64,000 nt of DNA from Mesorhizobium muleiense (GCF_900099905.1 NZ_FNEE01000025.1:19758-83757); one strand, 5' to 3'; positions 44,704 to 54,055 are shown, numbered from the stretch's first letter. A program made the numbers and translations. The notes: generated by a model from the sequence alone, not told the origin.

Positions 44704-46008
44704 ATGATTGAACAATTCGATGCCATTGTGGTCGGAGCCGGCATGTCCGGAAACGCAGCTGCTTACACTTTGGCAAGCCAGGGGCTGAAGGTACTGCAGT
44801 TGGAGCGCGGGGAATATCCGGGCTCTAAGAACGTCCAGGGCGCCATAATGTACGCGAACATGCTGGAGAAGATCATCCCGGACTTCCGGGATGATGCGCC
44901 CCTCGAGCGGCACCTGGTCGAACAGCGACTTTGGGTGATGGACAACACATCTCACACCGGAATTCATTACCGGTCGGACGACTTCAATGAGGCGAAACCC
45001 AACCGCTACACGATCATCCGCGCCCAGTTCGACAAATGGTTTTCCCGCAAGGTGCGCGAGGCTGGCGCGACGGTCCTGTGTGAGACGACCGCGACGGAAC
45101 TCGTCCGTGATGGCAATGGCAAGGTGATCGGCGTCCGCACAGACCGGGCTGGCGGAGTGGTCTTCGCGAATGTGGTCGTTCTCGCAGAAGGGGTGTCGGG
45201 ATTGCTTGGCACTCGCGCAGGCCTGCGCGAGATGCCGAAGCCGGAGACCGTGGCGCTTGCCGTCAAGGAAATGCATTTCTTGCCCGAAGAGGTCATTGAC
45301 CAGCGGTTCGGTGTCAAGGGCGATGAAGGCTGCGTAATCGAGGCCGTGGGCACGATCTCTCGCGACATGGCCGGGCTCGGCTTCCTTTACACCAACAAGG
45401 AGTCGATTTCACTCGGCATCGGCTGCCTGGTCTCGGATTTCGCCGCGATGTTGGAGAGCCCGTCCGCCCTCCTAGACGCGATGAAAAACCATCCTTCGAT
45501 CCGGCCGCTGATCGCTGGCTCGGAGGTGAAAGAATATGCCGCCCATCTTATCCCCGAAGGTGGTTACAGGGCCATTCCGCAGCTCTTCGGCGACGGTTGG
45601 GTCATCGTCGGCGACGCAGCGCAACTGAACAATGCCATTCACCGTGAGGGTTCGAACCTTGCCATGACCTCGGGTCGTGTCGCGGCTGAGGCGATCATCA
45701 AAGTCAAAAGCCGCAACGGTCCTATGACCAAAGGGAACCTTGCGCTCTACAAGACGATGCTGGATGAATCCTTTGTGATCAAGGATCTTAAGAAATACAA
45801 GGACATGCCAGCCTTACTCCACACCAATTCCAGCAACTTTTTTACCAGCTATCCGCGGTTGATGTCGTATGCCGCTCAGAACTTCATGCGTGTCGACGGC
45901 ACGCCGAAGATCGAGAAGGAAAGGGCCACCACGGCCGCCTTCATCAACGCGCGCTCGCGCTGGGGGTTGGTCAGCGACGCGGTCCGGCTGGCATTGGCAT
46001 GGCGCTGA
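44704..46008 (+). CDS. fixC: FixC electron transfer flavoprotein-quinone oxidoreductase type
   Basis: 434 residues. FAD-binding FDAIVVGAGMSGNAAAYTLA at the start and DGWVIVGDAAQLNNAIHREG near residue 305 mark the ETF-QO/FixC family. FixC and FixX pass one electron of each bifurcation to quinone while the other reduces ferredoxin or flavodoxin for nitrogenase. It starts 10 bases after fixB. Confidence 0.95.
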   Translation: MIEQFDAIVVGAGMSGNAAAYTLASQGLKVLQLERGEYPGSKNVQGAIMYANMLEKIIPDFRDDAPLERHLVEQRLWVMDNTSHTGIHYRSDDFNEAKPNRYTIIRAQFDKWFSRKVREAGATVLCETTATELVRDGNGKVIGVRTDRAGGVVFANVVVLAEGVSGLLGTRAGLREMPKPETVALAVKEMHFLPEEVIDQRFGVKGDEGCVIEAVGTISRDMAGLGFLYTNKESISLGIGCLVSDFAAMLESPSALLDAMKNHPSIRPLIAGSEVKEYAAHLIPEGGYRAIPQLFGDGWVIVGDAAQLNNAIHREGSNLAMTSGRVAAEAIIKVKSRNGPMTKGNLALYKTMLDESFVIKDLKKYKDMPALLHTNSSNFFTSYPRLMSYAAQNFMRVDGTPKIEKERATTAAFINARSRWGLVSDAVRLALAWR

Positions 46009-46020
46009 AGAGGGTACAAG

Positions 46021-46320
46021 ATGACGATCGCAGTGACGAAGGTTCGTGTCGAGGACAAGCTTTACCAGAACCGCTACCTGGTCGATTCCGGCCGCCCCCA
46101 TATCATAGTGCGACCGCACGAGAAGCCAAGCGCGAACTTGCTTGCGTTGACCTACGTCTGTCCAGCGAAATGCTATGAGTTGAATGACAGGGGCCAAGTC
46201 GAGATCACCGCCGACGGCTGCATGGAATGCGGCACCTGCCGGATATTGTGCGAGAAAGGCGGCGACATCGAGTGGAACTATCCGCGCGGCGGCTTTGGTG
46301 TCCTGTTCAAGTTCGGATGA
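46021..46320 (+). CDS. fixX: Ferredoxin-like protein FixX
   Basis: 99 residues; the Fe-S partner of FixC. Cysteines occur in LTYVCPAKCYEL and in GCMECGTCRILCEKGG, the FixX ferredoxin pattern. Twelve bases after fixC. In the common rhizobial order nifA follows; here that place is disrupted. Confidence 0.95.
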   Translation: MTIAVTKVRVEDKLYQNRYLVDSGRPHIIVRPHEKPSANLLALTYVCPAKCYELNDRGQVEITADGCMECGTCRILCEKGGDIEWNYPRGGFGVLFKFG

Positions 46321-46585
46321 TCAGCCGGGACCGTGCCAAGAGCATGCCGGCAGCGAGCAACTGCGGCACACCATGAGCCTCTCCATCCACTTGCAAAGAG
46401 CTAGTGAATATTGGGCGTTCGCAATTCAAATTTCCTCGACTGGTAGGGGTGTCCTCAGGCCACGGCGGCGGCCTGTGCGCCGGACTTACCACCGGTAACG
46501 TGGTCGAGCCCCTTTGGGACAACGTTCGGCCATCGTGCCGGATGGCAGCCACAACGGCCGGTGAGCAAATGGAACGGCACAATCC

Positions 46586-47306
46586 ATGACAAAGACGTAT
46601 GTGCTAGTGCATGGTGCCTGGCATGGCGGATGGTGTTGGCGGGACGTCGCCGCCAATCTTCGCAAGATGGGATGCCACGTGACCACGCCGACCCAGACAG
46701 GTGTCGGCGAACGCGCACATTTGCTGTGCAAGGACATCACGCCCGACACATTCGTGACCGACATCGTCAACCACATTGTAACGGAAGAGCTGAGCGATGT
46801 GATCCTTGTCGGTCACAGTCTAGGCGGCATCAGCATCACCGGCGCCGCCGACCGGATACCCGACCATATCAGCCATCTCGTTTATCTCGCTCGACGGCGC
46901 CATCGTCGAGAGCGGTCAAAGTGTATTCAGCACCATGCCCCCCGACATCGTCGCCGCCCGTCGAAAATTGGTTGCGGAGGAAGGACGGGGTATCTTCATG
47001 CCGACTCCGCCGCCAACAGCATTCGGCATTCCCAAGGGACACTCGCTCACGGACTGGGTGCGGCGCCGGATAACACCGCATGCGGCAAGCACCTACGAAA
47101 GCAGACTTAAGCTCGAGCCCCCGCTCGGCAACGGCAGGCCCCGAACCTATGTCGTCTGCACTAATCCGCTCCACCCGCCGACGGCGGGAGCGCGAGAATG
47201 GGTCGCGAAGCAGGATGGCTGGGCGTGGCAGGAACTCGCCACTGGCCACGACGCAATGATCCTCGCACCGACGGAAGTTGCTCTCCTTCTTAGCGCTGTC
47301 GGCTGA
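46586..47306 (+). pseudogene. Alpha/beta hydrolase broken by a 4-base duplication
   Basis: The first frame reads KTYVLVHGAWHGGWCWRDVA and LVGHSLGGISITGAADRIPD (nucleophile serine in GHSLGG) and then goes out of frame after LVYL. The sequence TATCTCGCTCGACGG contains a CTCG duplication near 46882-46891; removing it restores LDGAIVESGQSVFSTMPPDI and the second frame to 47306 (ATGHDAMILAPTEVA, with the catalytic histidine). Intact relatives are salicylate-esterase-like hydrolases. Probably inactive. Confidence 0.75.
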
Positions 47307-47329
47307 GGAACCAAGTAAAGGGTGAGCGG

Positions 47330-47640
47330 GCGGCCGATTCTCAGGCCGCGGCCTTGAGTTCTGGTGCACGGATGTAGGCCCAACGGGTCGTTCCGGTGGC
47401 GCCACCGAAACCACCACCGGAACAAAGGCGGGAGTGGCCTGTCCTGCCGACGTCGCAAGCTTGCGAGCGTTCCGCCGCGGCCGCAGCCCGTAGCGCCGGG
47501 CAACCTCCGAGATCACCACGTTCGGCCCCAGGGTCTCGGCGATGACTCCGTCCCTTGTCGTCCATCGACCAATGCCTGCCGACTAACAGCGCCGTTGATC
47601 ACCTTGAAACGCCGAGGCTGCCGCTCAGGGTCAATCGTAA
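47330..47640 (-). mobile_element. IS66-family TnpA remnant
   Basis: With two frameshifts the minus strand reads RFKVINGAVSR, HWSMDDKG, then VIAETLGPNVVISEVARRYG and LRPRRNARKLATSAGQATPA, the helix-turn-helix protein encoded by the first gene of IS66 elements. No TnpB or TnpC is present. It lies between the broken hydrolase and the nifA relic and may record the insertion that disrupted the region. Confidence 0.65.
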
Positions 47641-47771
47641 AGTTCAAGTTCAGACACAAGCCGATCTCCGATCCACCTCAGAATCGGCAGGCCCACAGAT
47701 CGCGGGCACTCCTGGAAGGACACAGCGCTTACCCTTGAAATATGGAGAACCATGGCTTTACGCCGTCGGCA

Positions 47772-48161
47772 GTTGAGCTGATCTCGCAATGCTATTTCCC
47801 CGGCAACGTCCGCGAGCTGGAGAACTGCGTGTAAAGAACAGCCACACTTGCGCGTTCTCCTCTGGAAGGAACCAATCTTTCGGAACGTGGCAATGGCATC
47901 GACGAGCTCTCACGGCCCAGCACGAAGCCGGTTAGGCGCATCGGCGCCCCTGAACACGAGATAGCCGGTTGCGATTCTAACGATACGGCCGGACCGGCGC
48001 TGGGACCGCGACGGACGGAGCGTGACCGGCTGATCGACACAATGGAGAAGGCCGGCTGGGTTCAGGCTAATGCGGCTCGAATTCTCCGCCTCACGCCGCG
48101 ACAAGTCGGCTAGGCGATACGCCGGCATAGTCTCGAGGTGAAGGAAATTCTAAGAGCCTGA
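47772..48161 (+). pseudogene. nifA relic (C-terminal part only)
   Basis: One continuous frame shows YFPGNVRELENCV, the end of the AAA+ domain, then a TAA at 47832-47834, an eroded linker, then MEKAGWVQANAARILRLTPR QVG, the DNA-recognition helix-turn-helix of NifA, followed by a TAG at 48111. The match to the intact NifA at 61541-62599 (MEKCGWVQAKAARLLGLTPR) is direct. The N-terminal two thirds are missing. It occupies the usual nifA place between fixX and nifB. Confidence 0.88.
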
Positions 48162-48246
48162 TGAGCCAATCGTCAGGCCAGTGGTCTTGCGCGCCCTCTG
48201 CGCGACAAGGAGTGCTTTGTGCTTCTGAACGGATTTGGACTTGCAC

Positions 48247-48262
48247 TGTCGCAAGCAGGACA
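48247..48262 (+). promoter_or_regulatory. NifA upstream activating sequence for nifB
   Basis: Exact TGT-N10-ACA (TGTCGCAAGCAGGACA), about 72 bases upstream of the nifB -24 element. Confidence 0.87.
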
Positions 48263-48265
48263 AAA

Positions 48266-48289
48266 TTGTGTCGCGCCGGCCTCACACAA
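48266..48289. repeat. Inverted repeat in the nifB promoter
   Basis: TTGTGT and ACACAA arms, 6 bases each, separated by 12 bases (CGCGCCGGCCTC), just downstream of the NifA site. Inner TGT-N12-ACA resembles a second NifA half-site pair with wrong spacing. Confidence 0.5.
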
Positions 48290-48333
48290 TCCGACATCGA
48301 CCCAAATAGTGAACTGAAGCCGCTTTTTTAAGT

Positions 48334-48348
48334 TGGTATGGCTCTTGC
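48334..48348 (+). promoter_or_regulatory. Sigma-54 promoter of nifB
   Basis: TGGTATGGCTCTTGC, GG-N10-GC. The expected start is near 48360, about 27 bases before nifB. Confidence 0.87.
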
Positions 48349-48386
48349 ACCTTGAACCGCGACGTTACCAGCAACGGAGCCGTTTG

Positions 48387-49868
48387 ATGTCCTCACCGAC
48401 AGTTTCGATTGAGGGGCCGACCAGCACGACATCCGAGGGTTTTCTGGCAGCCGCGAAATCCGGTGGCTGCGCACCGTCCTCCTACGGTTCGTCGCCGACC
48501 AGCCCGGGCGATGTGGATCCGGCTATTTGGGACAAGATCAAGGATCACCCCTGCTTTTCGGAGGAAGCGCATCACTATTTCGCGCGTATGCATGTGGCGG
48601 TCGCGCCGGCTTGCAATGTCCAGTGCAACTACTGCAATCGCAAATACGATTGCGCCAACGAGAGCCGGCCTGGTGTTGTGTCTGAGAAGCTGACGCCCGA
48701 CCAAGCGCTACGCAAGGTCATCGCGGTTGCCAACGAAGTTCCGCAGCTTTCGGTTCTTGGCATCGCTGGGCCGGGGGATGCCTGTTACGACTGGGAGAAA
48801 ACGAAGGCAACGTTCGACCGCGTCATCAGGGAAATCCCCGACATAAAGCTGTGCGTCTCCACCAACGGGCTCGTGCTGCCGGACCATGTAGCTGAGCTTG
48901 CCGAAATGAATGTTGATCACGTGACGATCACCATCAACATGGTCGACCCGGAAGTCGGCGCAAAGATCTATCCTTGGATTTTTTATGAAAATCGCCGCTA
49001 CTTCGGCATCGAAGCCGCTCGAATCTTGCACGCGCGGCAGATGCTGGGCCTGGAGATGCTGAGCGCGCGCGGCATCCTCACCAAAATCAACTCGGTGATG
49101 ATTCCTGGAGTGAACGACCAGCACCTGTTTGAGGTGAACAAAATGGTCAAGGAGCGGGGCGCGTTCCTGCACAACGTGATGCCTCTGATTTCGGACCCGG
49201 CGCACGGCACCCACTACGGACTCATCGGGCAGCGCGGCCCAACGGCAATGGAGATGATGGCTCTTCAGGATCGACTTGAAGGTGGCGCCAAGTTGATGCG
49301 CCACTGCCGGCAGTGCCGGGCAGATGCTGTCGGCCTGCTCGGTGAAGATCGTGGCCAGGAATTCACGCTGGATGGGATTCCCGACGATGTCACCTACGAT
49401 GCTGGCAAGCGTCAGGCCTATCGGCAGGTGGTCGCACACGAGCGCCGTGATCATGAGGCGGCGAGGAGCGAGGCCATCGGTATGGTCAAGGCAACAGACT
49501 CCGAAAAGTCGCTTCTGGTTGCGGTGGCCACAAAGGGAGGTGGACGCGTCAACGAACACTTCGGCCACGCGAAGGAATTCCAGGTTTATGAAGTCTCGCC
49601 TAGAGGGATCAGCTTGGTCGGGCATCGGAAGGTCGAGCGGTATTGCCTCGGAGGCGGGGGCGAAGACGCCACCCTCGAGGGCGTCTTCGCTGCGCTGGAA
49701 GGCATACACATAGTGCTATGCGCCAAGATCGGAAATCGCCCGAAGGAACAACTCTCGCGAGCTGGACTGCGCGTAACCGACGCCTATGGCCATGACTACA
49801 TCGAGACCGCAGTCAGCGCACTTTACGCGGCAGAGTTTGGGATCAGACCACTAGCGGCGACGGCCTGA
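48387..49868 (+). CDS. nifB: FeMo-cofactor synthesis radical-SAM protein NifB
   Basis: Makes NifB-co, the [8Fe-9S-C] precursor of FeMo-cofactor. 493 residues. The radical-SAM motif CNVQCNYCN is at residues 76-84 and the SAM region LGIAGPGDACYDWEKT near 130. HCRQCRADAVGLLGEDRG near residue 310 holds further cluster cysteines. The C-terminal third (from about 380; LLVAVATKGGGRVNEHFGHA) is a NifX-like domain. The start at 48387 follows the sigma-54 promoter. Confidence 0.96.
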   Translation: MSSPTVSIEGPTSTTSEGFLAAAKSGGCAPSSYGSSPTSPGDVDPAIWDKIKDHPCFSEEAHHYFARMHVAVAPACNVQCNYCNRKYDCANESRPGVVSEKLTPDQALRKVIAVANEVPQLSVLGIAGPGDACYDWEKTKATFDRVIREIPDIKLCVSTNGLVLPDHVAELAEMNVDHVTITINMVDPEVGAKIYPWIFYENRRYFGIEAARILHARQMLGLEMLSARGILTKINSVMIPGVNDQHLFEVNKMVKERGAFLHNVMPLISDPAHGTHYGLIGQRGPTAMEMMALQDRLEGGAKLMRHCRQCRADAVGLLGEDRGQEFTLDGIPDDVTYDAGKRQAYRQVVAHERRDHEAARSEAIGMVKATDSEKSLLVAVATKGGGRVNEHFGHAKEFQVYEVSPRGISLVGHRKVERYCLGGGGEDATLEGVFAALEGIHIVLCAKIGNRPKEQLSRAGLRVTDAYGHDYIETAVSALYAAEFGIRPLAATA

Positions 49869-49897
49869 GCGGTCTCGTCCGATAACCAGGAGTTAGA

Positions 49898-50092
49898 ATG
49901 GCTTTCAAGATCATCGCATCCCAATGTACCCAATGCGGGGCCTGCGAGTTCGAATGTCCCTCGGAAGCGATCAAGTTCAAGGGCGACGCCTATGTGATCG
50001 ATCCAATCAAGTGCACCGAATGCAAGGAGGCCTTCGATAAGCAGCAATGCGTGTCGGTCTGTCCGGTACCGAAAACCTGCGTTCCCGCTTGA
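49898..50092 (+). CDS. fdxN: 2[4Fe-4S] ferredoxin
   Basis: 64 residues with CTQCGACEFECPSEAIKF and a second cluster region KCTECKEAFDKQQCVSVCPV, which has the long insert between cysteines typical of nif-linked ferredoxins. It donates electrons in nitrogen fixation, probably to NifB or nitrogenase reductase. It is 29 bases after nifB, with AGGAG upstream of the start. Confidence 0.93.
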   Translation: MAFKIIASQCTQCGACEFECPSEAIKFKGDAYVIDPIKCTECKEAFDKQQCVSVCPVPKTCVPA

Positions 50093-50168
50093 TTCCTACC
50101 GAAACGGTCGGGTTCGCCGCGCGAGGACGCCTGCAACCCGCGACCACACCAAAAGCCTCGAGAAAGGA

Positions 50169-50498
50169 ATGGACAGCATGTGGTCCAGACGCGAACAGGA
50201 GGTCGAAATCGGCAGACCGCCACGGTTCATGCAGGGTGAGCGGGTCCGTGCAACACGCCACATAAAAAACGACGGCACCTATCCCGGCAAGGAGATCGGC
50301 GAAAACCTCGTGCGGAAGGGCGACGAAGGCTACGTGCGCGACATTGGAACCTTTCTCCAGCAATTCTTCATCTATGCGGTCGAATGGATCGATCGTGGCA
50401 CGGTCGTCGGCATGCGAGCGCGCGAACTCATTAGCCTCGACAAAGTCGAGGTTCCCTGCGGAGCTGAAGGCATTTCCAACGGAGGAACAGCCGGATGA
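50169..50498 (+). CDS. nifZ: Nitrogen fixation protein NifZ
   Basis: 109 residues. NifZ helps P-cluster maturation of the MoFe protein. Typical features: FMQGERVRATRHIKNDGTYP, then GEGYV-like DEGYVRDIGTFLQQFFIYAV. The start at 50169 or 50178 cannot be separated. It overlaps nifT by 4 bases (ATGA). Confidence 0.93.
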   Translation: MDSMWSRREQEVEIGRPPRFMQGERVRATRHIKNDGTYPGKEIGENLVRKGDEGYVRDIGTFLQQFFIYAVEWIDRGTVVGMRARELISLDKVEVPCGAEGISNGGTAG

Positions 50499-50707
50499 AA
50501 GTAATGATTCGCAGGACCGCTACTGGCTTGTCGGCTTATGTCCCCAAGAAGGATCTCGAAGAGCCGATCACCGAGATTGAGAACGCAGACTTATGGGGCG
50601 GGACCGTGACGCTCAGGAACGGTTGGCGGCTCATGCTGCCCGACCTTCCGCGCGATACGCGTTTGCCGATCACCGTCGAGGCGATGAAGATTTCCGACGG
50701 GGCCTGA
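50495..50707 (+). CDS. nifT: Nitrogen fixation protein NifT/FixU
   Basis: 70 residues. MKVMIRRTATGLSAYVPKKD and NADLWGGTVTLRNGWRLMLP identify NifT. Function unknown and dispensable where tested. It is translationally coupled to nifZ by an ATGA overlap. Confidence 0.93.
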   Translation: MKVMIRRTATGLSAYVPKKDLEEPITEIENADLWGGTVTLRNGWRLMLPDLPRDTRLPITVEAMKISDGA

Positions 50708-50741
50708 TGCCGGTGGGTTCAGTGGCGGAGAGGAAACGCGT

Positions 50742-51635
50742 ATGAACACGATGCTGAGCTGGGACCATCTCGTCGTCGTCCGGGGCAGTTTTGCCAAAAA
50801 GCTGATTGACCTGCTGAAGGGCGCTCTCAAGGCCGATCGAGTGATCCCCTATCTCGGTCCTGGTCTTCTGCAGCTTAACACGCCGGAATCACCTGCACCT
50901 TGCACCCCTGAAGATGTCGCCGCGGCGCTCAACAAGCGGGCGCCTGCCCCTTCCAGGATTCGCACCAATATGTGGTCGGTCGCGCAGTTTATCGAGCAGC
51001 GCCGACATCGTCGGACTCTTCAAGCGTGGATGGCGGAGATATTCGCAGCCCCCGCCGAGCCGACCGTTCTTCACGCCTGGCTCGCAACCCTTCAACTGTC
51101 TGTCATCATCGACAGCTGGTACGATGGCGCCATGCGGGCAGCCCTTGCAGAGGCCGGCCAAACAGACGTTGTCGAGATACAAGGAACCACGCGAGCGACC
51201 GGAATTGGTAACATCTGGACGAGAACTTACGATTTGTCAGGAACAGAACTCGACGCCGAACAAGTGGCAAGGACGGTGCTCTATGCGCCGCACGGCAGCG
51301 TCAGGCCGGCCGCAAACTTCCTCGTGGCTGATTCCGATTACGTCGAAGTCCTAACCGAAATTGATATCCAGACGCCGATCCCGGACGTGGTGAAGCAACG
51401 GCGCGTCAACCGGGGCTTTTTCTTCGTTGGCTGTCGCTTCAACGATCAGATGCTGCGCACATATGCCAGACAGATGATGAAGCGCTCCACTGGCCCACAT
51501 TTTGCGGTGATCGATTCGGCTACGCTGACCAGAAACGAACGTCGTTTCCTTGCCGAAGGCGCAATCACGGTCATCGACATGCCGATCGGCAACGCCGCGG
51601 CTCGCCTCGTCGGGGTCGATGCTAGCCAGGATTAA
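50742..51635 (+). CDS. SIR2-like domain protein in the nifB operon
   Basis: 297 residues. A SIR2_2-like Rossmann fold is suggested by VIPYLGPGLLQLN near residue 37, LSVIIDSWYDGAMRAAL in the middle and RGFFFVGCRFNDQMLRTYAR near residue 227. Related SIR2 domains bind NAD and act as NAD hydrolases in phage defence or as deacylases. Here it follows nifZ-nifT and shares their operon (AGAGG before the start). The catalytic histidine and asparagine of NADase-type SIR2 are not clearly seen. A role in nitrogen fixation is inferred from position only. Confidence 0.68.
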   Translation: MNTMLSWDHLVVVRGSFAKKLIDLLKGALKADRVIPYLGPGLLQLNTPESPAPCTPEDVAAALNKRAPAPSRIRTNMWSVAQFIEQRRHRRTLQAWMAEIFAAPAEPTVLHAWLATLQLSVIIDSWYDGAMRAALAEAGQTDVVEIQGTTRATGIGNIWTRTYDLSGTELDAEQVARTVLYAPHGSVRPAANFLVADSDYVEVLTEIDIQTPIPDVVKQRRVNRGFFFVGCRFNDQMLRTYARQMMKRSTGPHFAVIDSATLTRNERRFLAEGAITVIDMPIGNAAARLVGVDASQD

Positions 51636-51942
51636 TGGCCGGCGATTGCTGGTGAGTCGCTTGCCTCCAAGGGCGAAAACTCAGTTGGGAATACATCTGA
51701 GCAGTAATGCTACTGGCAGCACAACGGAGGCTCTGAATTCGTTGGGCCATGTGAAAGGGCCCGCTGCTGCGGGACGTGAGCACGTTGCGGCGGCATTACG
51801 CACATGATTTTGTGACACCCGTGGCAAAAGAACTGAAGCGCCCGAGCCGAACCGCGACAAGATATGCAGCGCTCAATGGCTTCGGCAGAAATTTGGCACA
51901 GTTTCGACAGTTCGCATGCACCTCCAGGGTCAAGGAGGTTGA

Positions 51943-52509
51943 TTATGCCTGTTTATGTGGGTTGGCGACGCGAGCAGGAATTCCCACTACCTTTGCCCCG
52001 GCGGGAACATCGCGTGTGACCACGCTGCCAGCGCCTACGACCGCATTATCGCCAATCGTGACGCCAGGCAGAATGATTGCTCCACCGCCGATCCAGACAC
52101 GGCTGCCAATGCGAACAGGACGCCCGACCTGCAGGCCGGCCTGTCGCTGCTCGGCATCATGTGGATGATCGGCGGTATAAATCTGCACGGCAGGCCCAAT
52201 TGCCGTTCCTTGCCCGATTTTGACCTCTACCACGTCAAGAATAACGCAGTTGAAGTTGATGTAGGCATTGGCGCCAATGCGGATATTGAATCCGTAGTCG
52301 CAAAAAAAGGGCGGACGGATGACCGTTCCGCGCCCAACCTCTCCCAGCCGCTCGGACAAAAGCTCATGCCAATGCTCCGTGGTCTGCCCCAGCGTATCAT
52401 TGTACCGCTTGAGCCAAGCCCCGGTGGCCAACAGGTCAGCTTGGATCTCCGGATCCGCCGCATTGTAAAACTCGCCTGCGAGCATCTTTTCTTTCTGGCT
52501 ACGCATCAT
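51943..52509 (-). CDS. nodL: NodL-like O-acetyltransferase (LacA/Maa family)
   Basis: 188 residues; a left-handed beta-helix hexapeptide-repeat acetyltransferase. RSQKEKMLAGEFYNAADPEI at the start and PPFFCDYGFNIRIGANAYIN with IGPAVQIYTADHPHDAEQRQ fit the NodL/maltose-acetyltransferase family. NodL puts an O-acetyl group on the terminal sugar of Nod factor. The neighbourhood and a nod-box-like sequence at 52803-52851 favour NodL, but a housekeeping sugar acetyltransferase cannot be excluded. Confidence 0.75.
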   Translation of the reverse strand: MMRSQKEKMLAGEFYNAADPEIQADLLATGAWLKRYNDTLGQTTEHWHELLSERLGEVGRGTVIRPPFFCDYGFNIRIGANAYINFNCVILDVVEVKIGQGTAIGPAVQIYTADHPHDAEQRQAGLQVGRPVRIGSRVWIGGGAIILPGVTIGDNAVVGAGSVVTRDVPAGAKVVGIPARVANPHKQA

Positions 52510-52802
52510 AGTCTCCCGTCAGGTCGTGTCCCGTGCAGTGATGCAGGAACGCACATCAAACTGCCTCGGCAACTTTGTAACTCGGTCTGCCGGGCGCGTG
52601 GTCAAGCCGGGGCGACAGTTTCGTCTCGACCAACTTCTGCGAATTTTGGAAATATCGCAGATCAACCGGTCGCAGGGCCAATACCTGACGAAGTCGGCAA
52701 CTGTCCAGCGGTCGAACTCACTTTCATGCCCATCTCAACGGGTGCCATGAGCGCGGCGCAACGCGCTCGAACGCCGAAATACTTAATTCCCAAACACCCT
52801 CT

Positions 52803-52851
52803 AAGATTGAGAAAGTGCATCGTTTTGTACGAAACTAACAATCCCATTAGC
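52803..52851 (-). promoter_or_regulatory. Degenerate nod box ahead of nodL
   Basis: On the minus strand AAACGATGCACTTTCTCAAT resembles the conserved 3' part of the nod box (AAACAATCRATTTTACCAAT). The 5' ATCC...GAT parts are poorly matched. It lies about 295 bases before nodL, rather far. It may be weak or inactive. Confidence 0.35.
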
Positions 52852-52875
52852 TGAAGAGTTTGCAACACATCCGTG

Positions 52876-53799
52876 TCAGATCCCCATCAGCTTGAACGCC
52901 GCCTGGCTGACTTCAGTGTCGGGGTCTTTCAGATGCTCGGGTTCCTGGAAGTGGTTGGCGTTGAAGGCTATCGTTCGACTGGCCAATCTCCCCATGCCGC
53001 GCAGCGCTTCACCGAACACATCGGACTGGCGCTTGAACTCCGGACTGTCCTGGTCGGCTGACACGACGGCAATCGGGCAGGTGATCCGGTCGAGATGGCG
53101 CATCGGGCTGAATTCCGCCTCTTCCCCCCTCCGTCAGATGCAGGTAGCTGCTGCGCGAGGAAAGCATCACCGGATAGAGATCATACATGCCGCTCATCAG
53201 CAAGCCGCCCTTGAGGGCATCCGCCGGTAGGCTGCGCTCCGTCCAGTCGGTGATGAGGACGCAGGCCGCCAGATGCGCGCCGGAAGAATGACCCGCCACA
53301 TACACCCGGTTCGGGTCGCCGCCGAAACTGGCGGCATTCTTCATCGTCCACTCCACCGCCCGCCTGCAATTCTCGACCATCTGTCGCAGCGTCAGCGTTT
53401 TCACACTGCCGAAGTCAGGCGCGGCATAGGCCGCCCCGCGCGAAACGAAGGTCGGGGCCGGATAGGATGCATCCTCGCGAGTGTTTCGGGTCCAGGCACC
53501 GCCATGGATGAAGACCAGGACCGGGGCGGCCTTGGCATCCCAGGCGCGAACACATCGATGAGATCTCTGGCATCTGGACCGTATTTTGCCGGACGCGGCG
53601 GCATCGCGCGCCGGACCTCGGCGCTGGCGATGCCATCGCCTTCCTCCAGTTCCGCCATCCGCGGCGCCCAGAATGACTGGTCATACGCCGTATCCAGTTG
53701 CTCCTGTGTGTAGTCGAGGAATACCGACGCGGCTAAGGACTTGCCGACCGCTACGGCAGACAGGGACACGCCCGCCATGAGAAACGTTCTGCGCATCAT
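52876..53799 (-). pseudogene. Exported alpha/beta hydrolase broken by frameshifts
   Basis: A signal-like start (MRRTFLMAGVSLSAVAVGKS) leads to DYTQEQLDTAYDQSFWAPRM. Near 53545 the frame shifts to PVLVFIHGGAWTRNTREDAS, then GGDPNRVYVAGHSSGAHLAA (nucleophile serine). Near 53125 a G-run shifts it again to CPIAVVSADQDSPEFKRQSD, ending with the NANHFQEPE histidine region. This is an esterase/kynurenine-formamidase-like hydrolase with at least two indels, inactive unless the sequence has errors. Confidence 0.8.
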
Positions 53800-53827
53800 T
53801 ACTCTTCTCTCCCTCAGGACAGCCGCG

Positions 53828-54055
53828 ATGATTGTAAAGGTGGGCGCGATCAATGCGGGGACAAAGTACGACGTAATCCCGGATGAGACCCTCCTCAAGG
53901 TCAGTGTACGGACGTTCGACGAGAATGTTCGTGCAAAGGTGAAGAAGGCGATCGAGCGGATCGCTGCCGCGGAGTCGGAAGCGTCGGGCGCCACTCGCCC
54001 GCCCGAGATCACTCAGGCCGAGACCGCGCGCTTCTCGCGCGTGGGGATTATCTGA
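53828..54055 (+). pseudogene. Fragment of an M20 amidohydrolase
   Basis: VKVGAINAGTKYDVIPDETL followed by LKVSVRTFDENVRAKVKKAI matches the dimerisation domain of M20/hippurate-hydrolase peptidases. Both the catalytic N-terminus and the C-terminus are absent. A scrap beside the broken hydrolase. Confidence 0.7.

Noticed and set aside
48266..48289. Second NifA site in the nifB promoter
   Set aside because: TGT and ACA are separated by 12 bases, not 10, so it does not meet the consensus. The exact site at 48247 explains activation.
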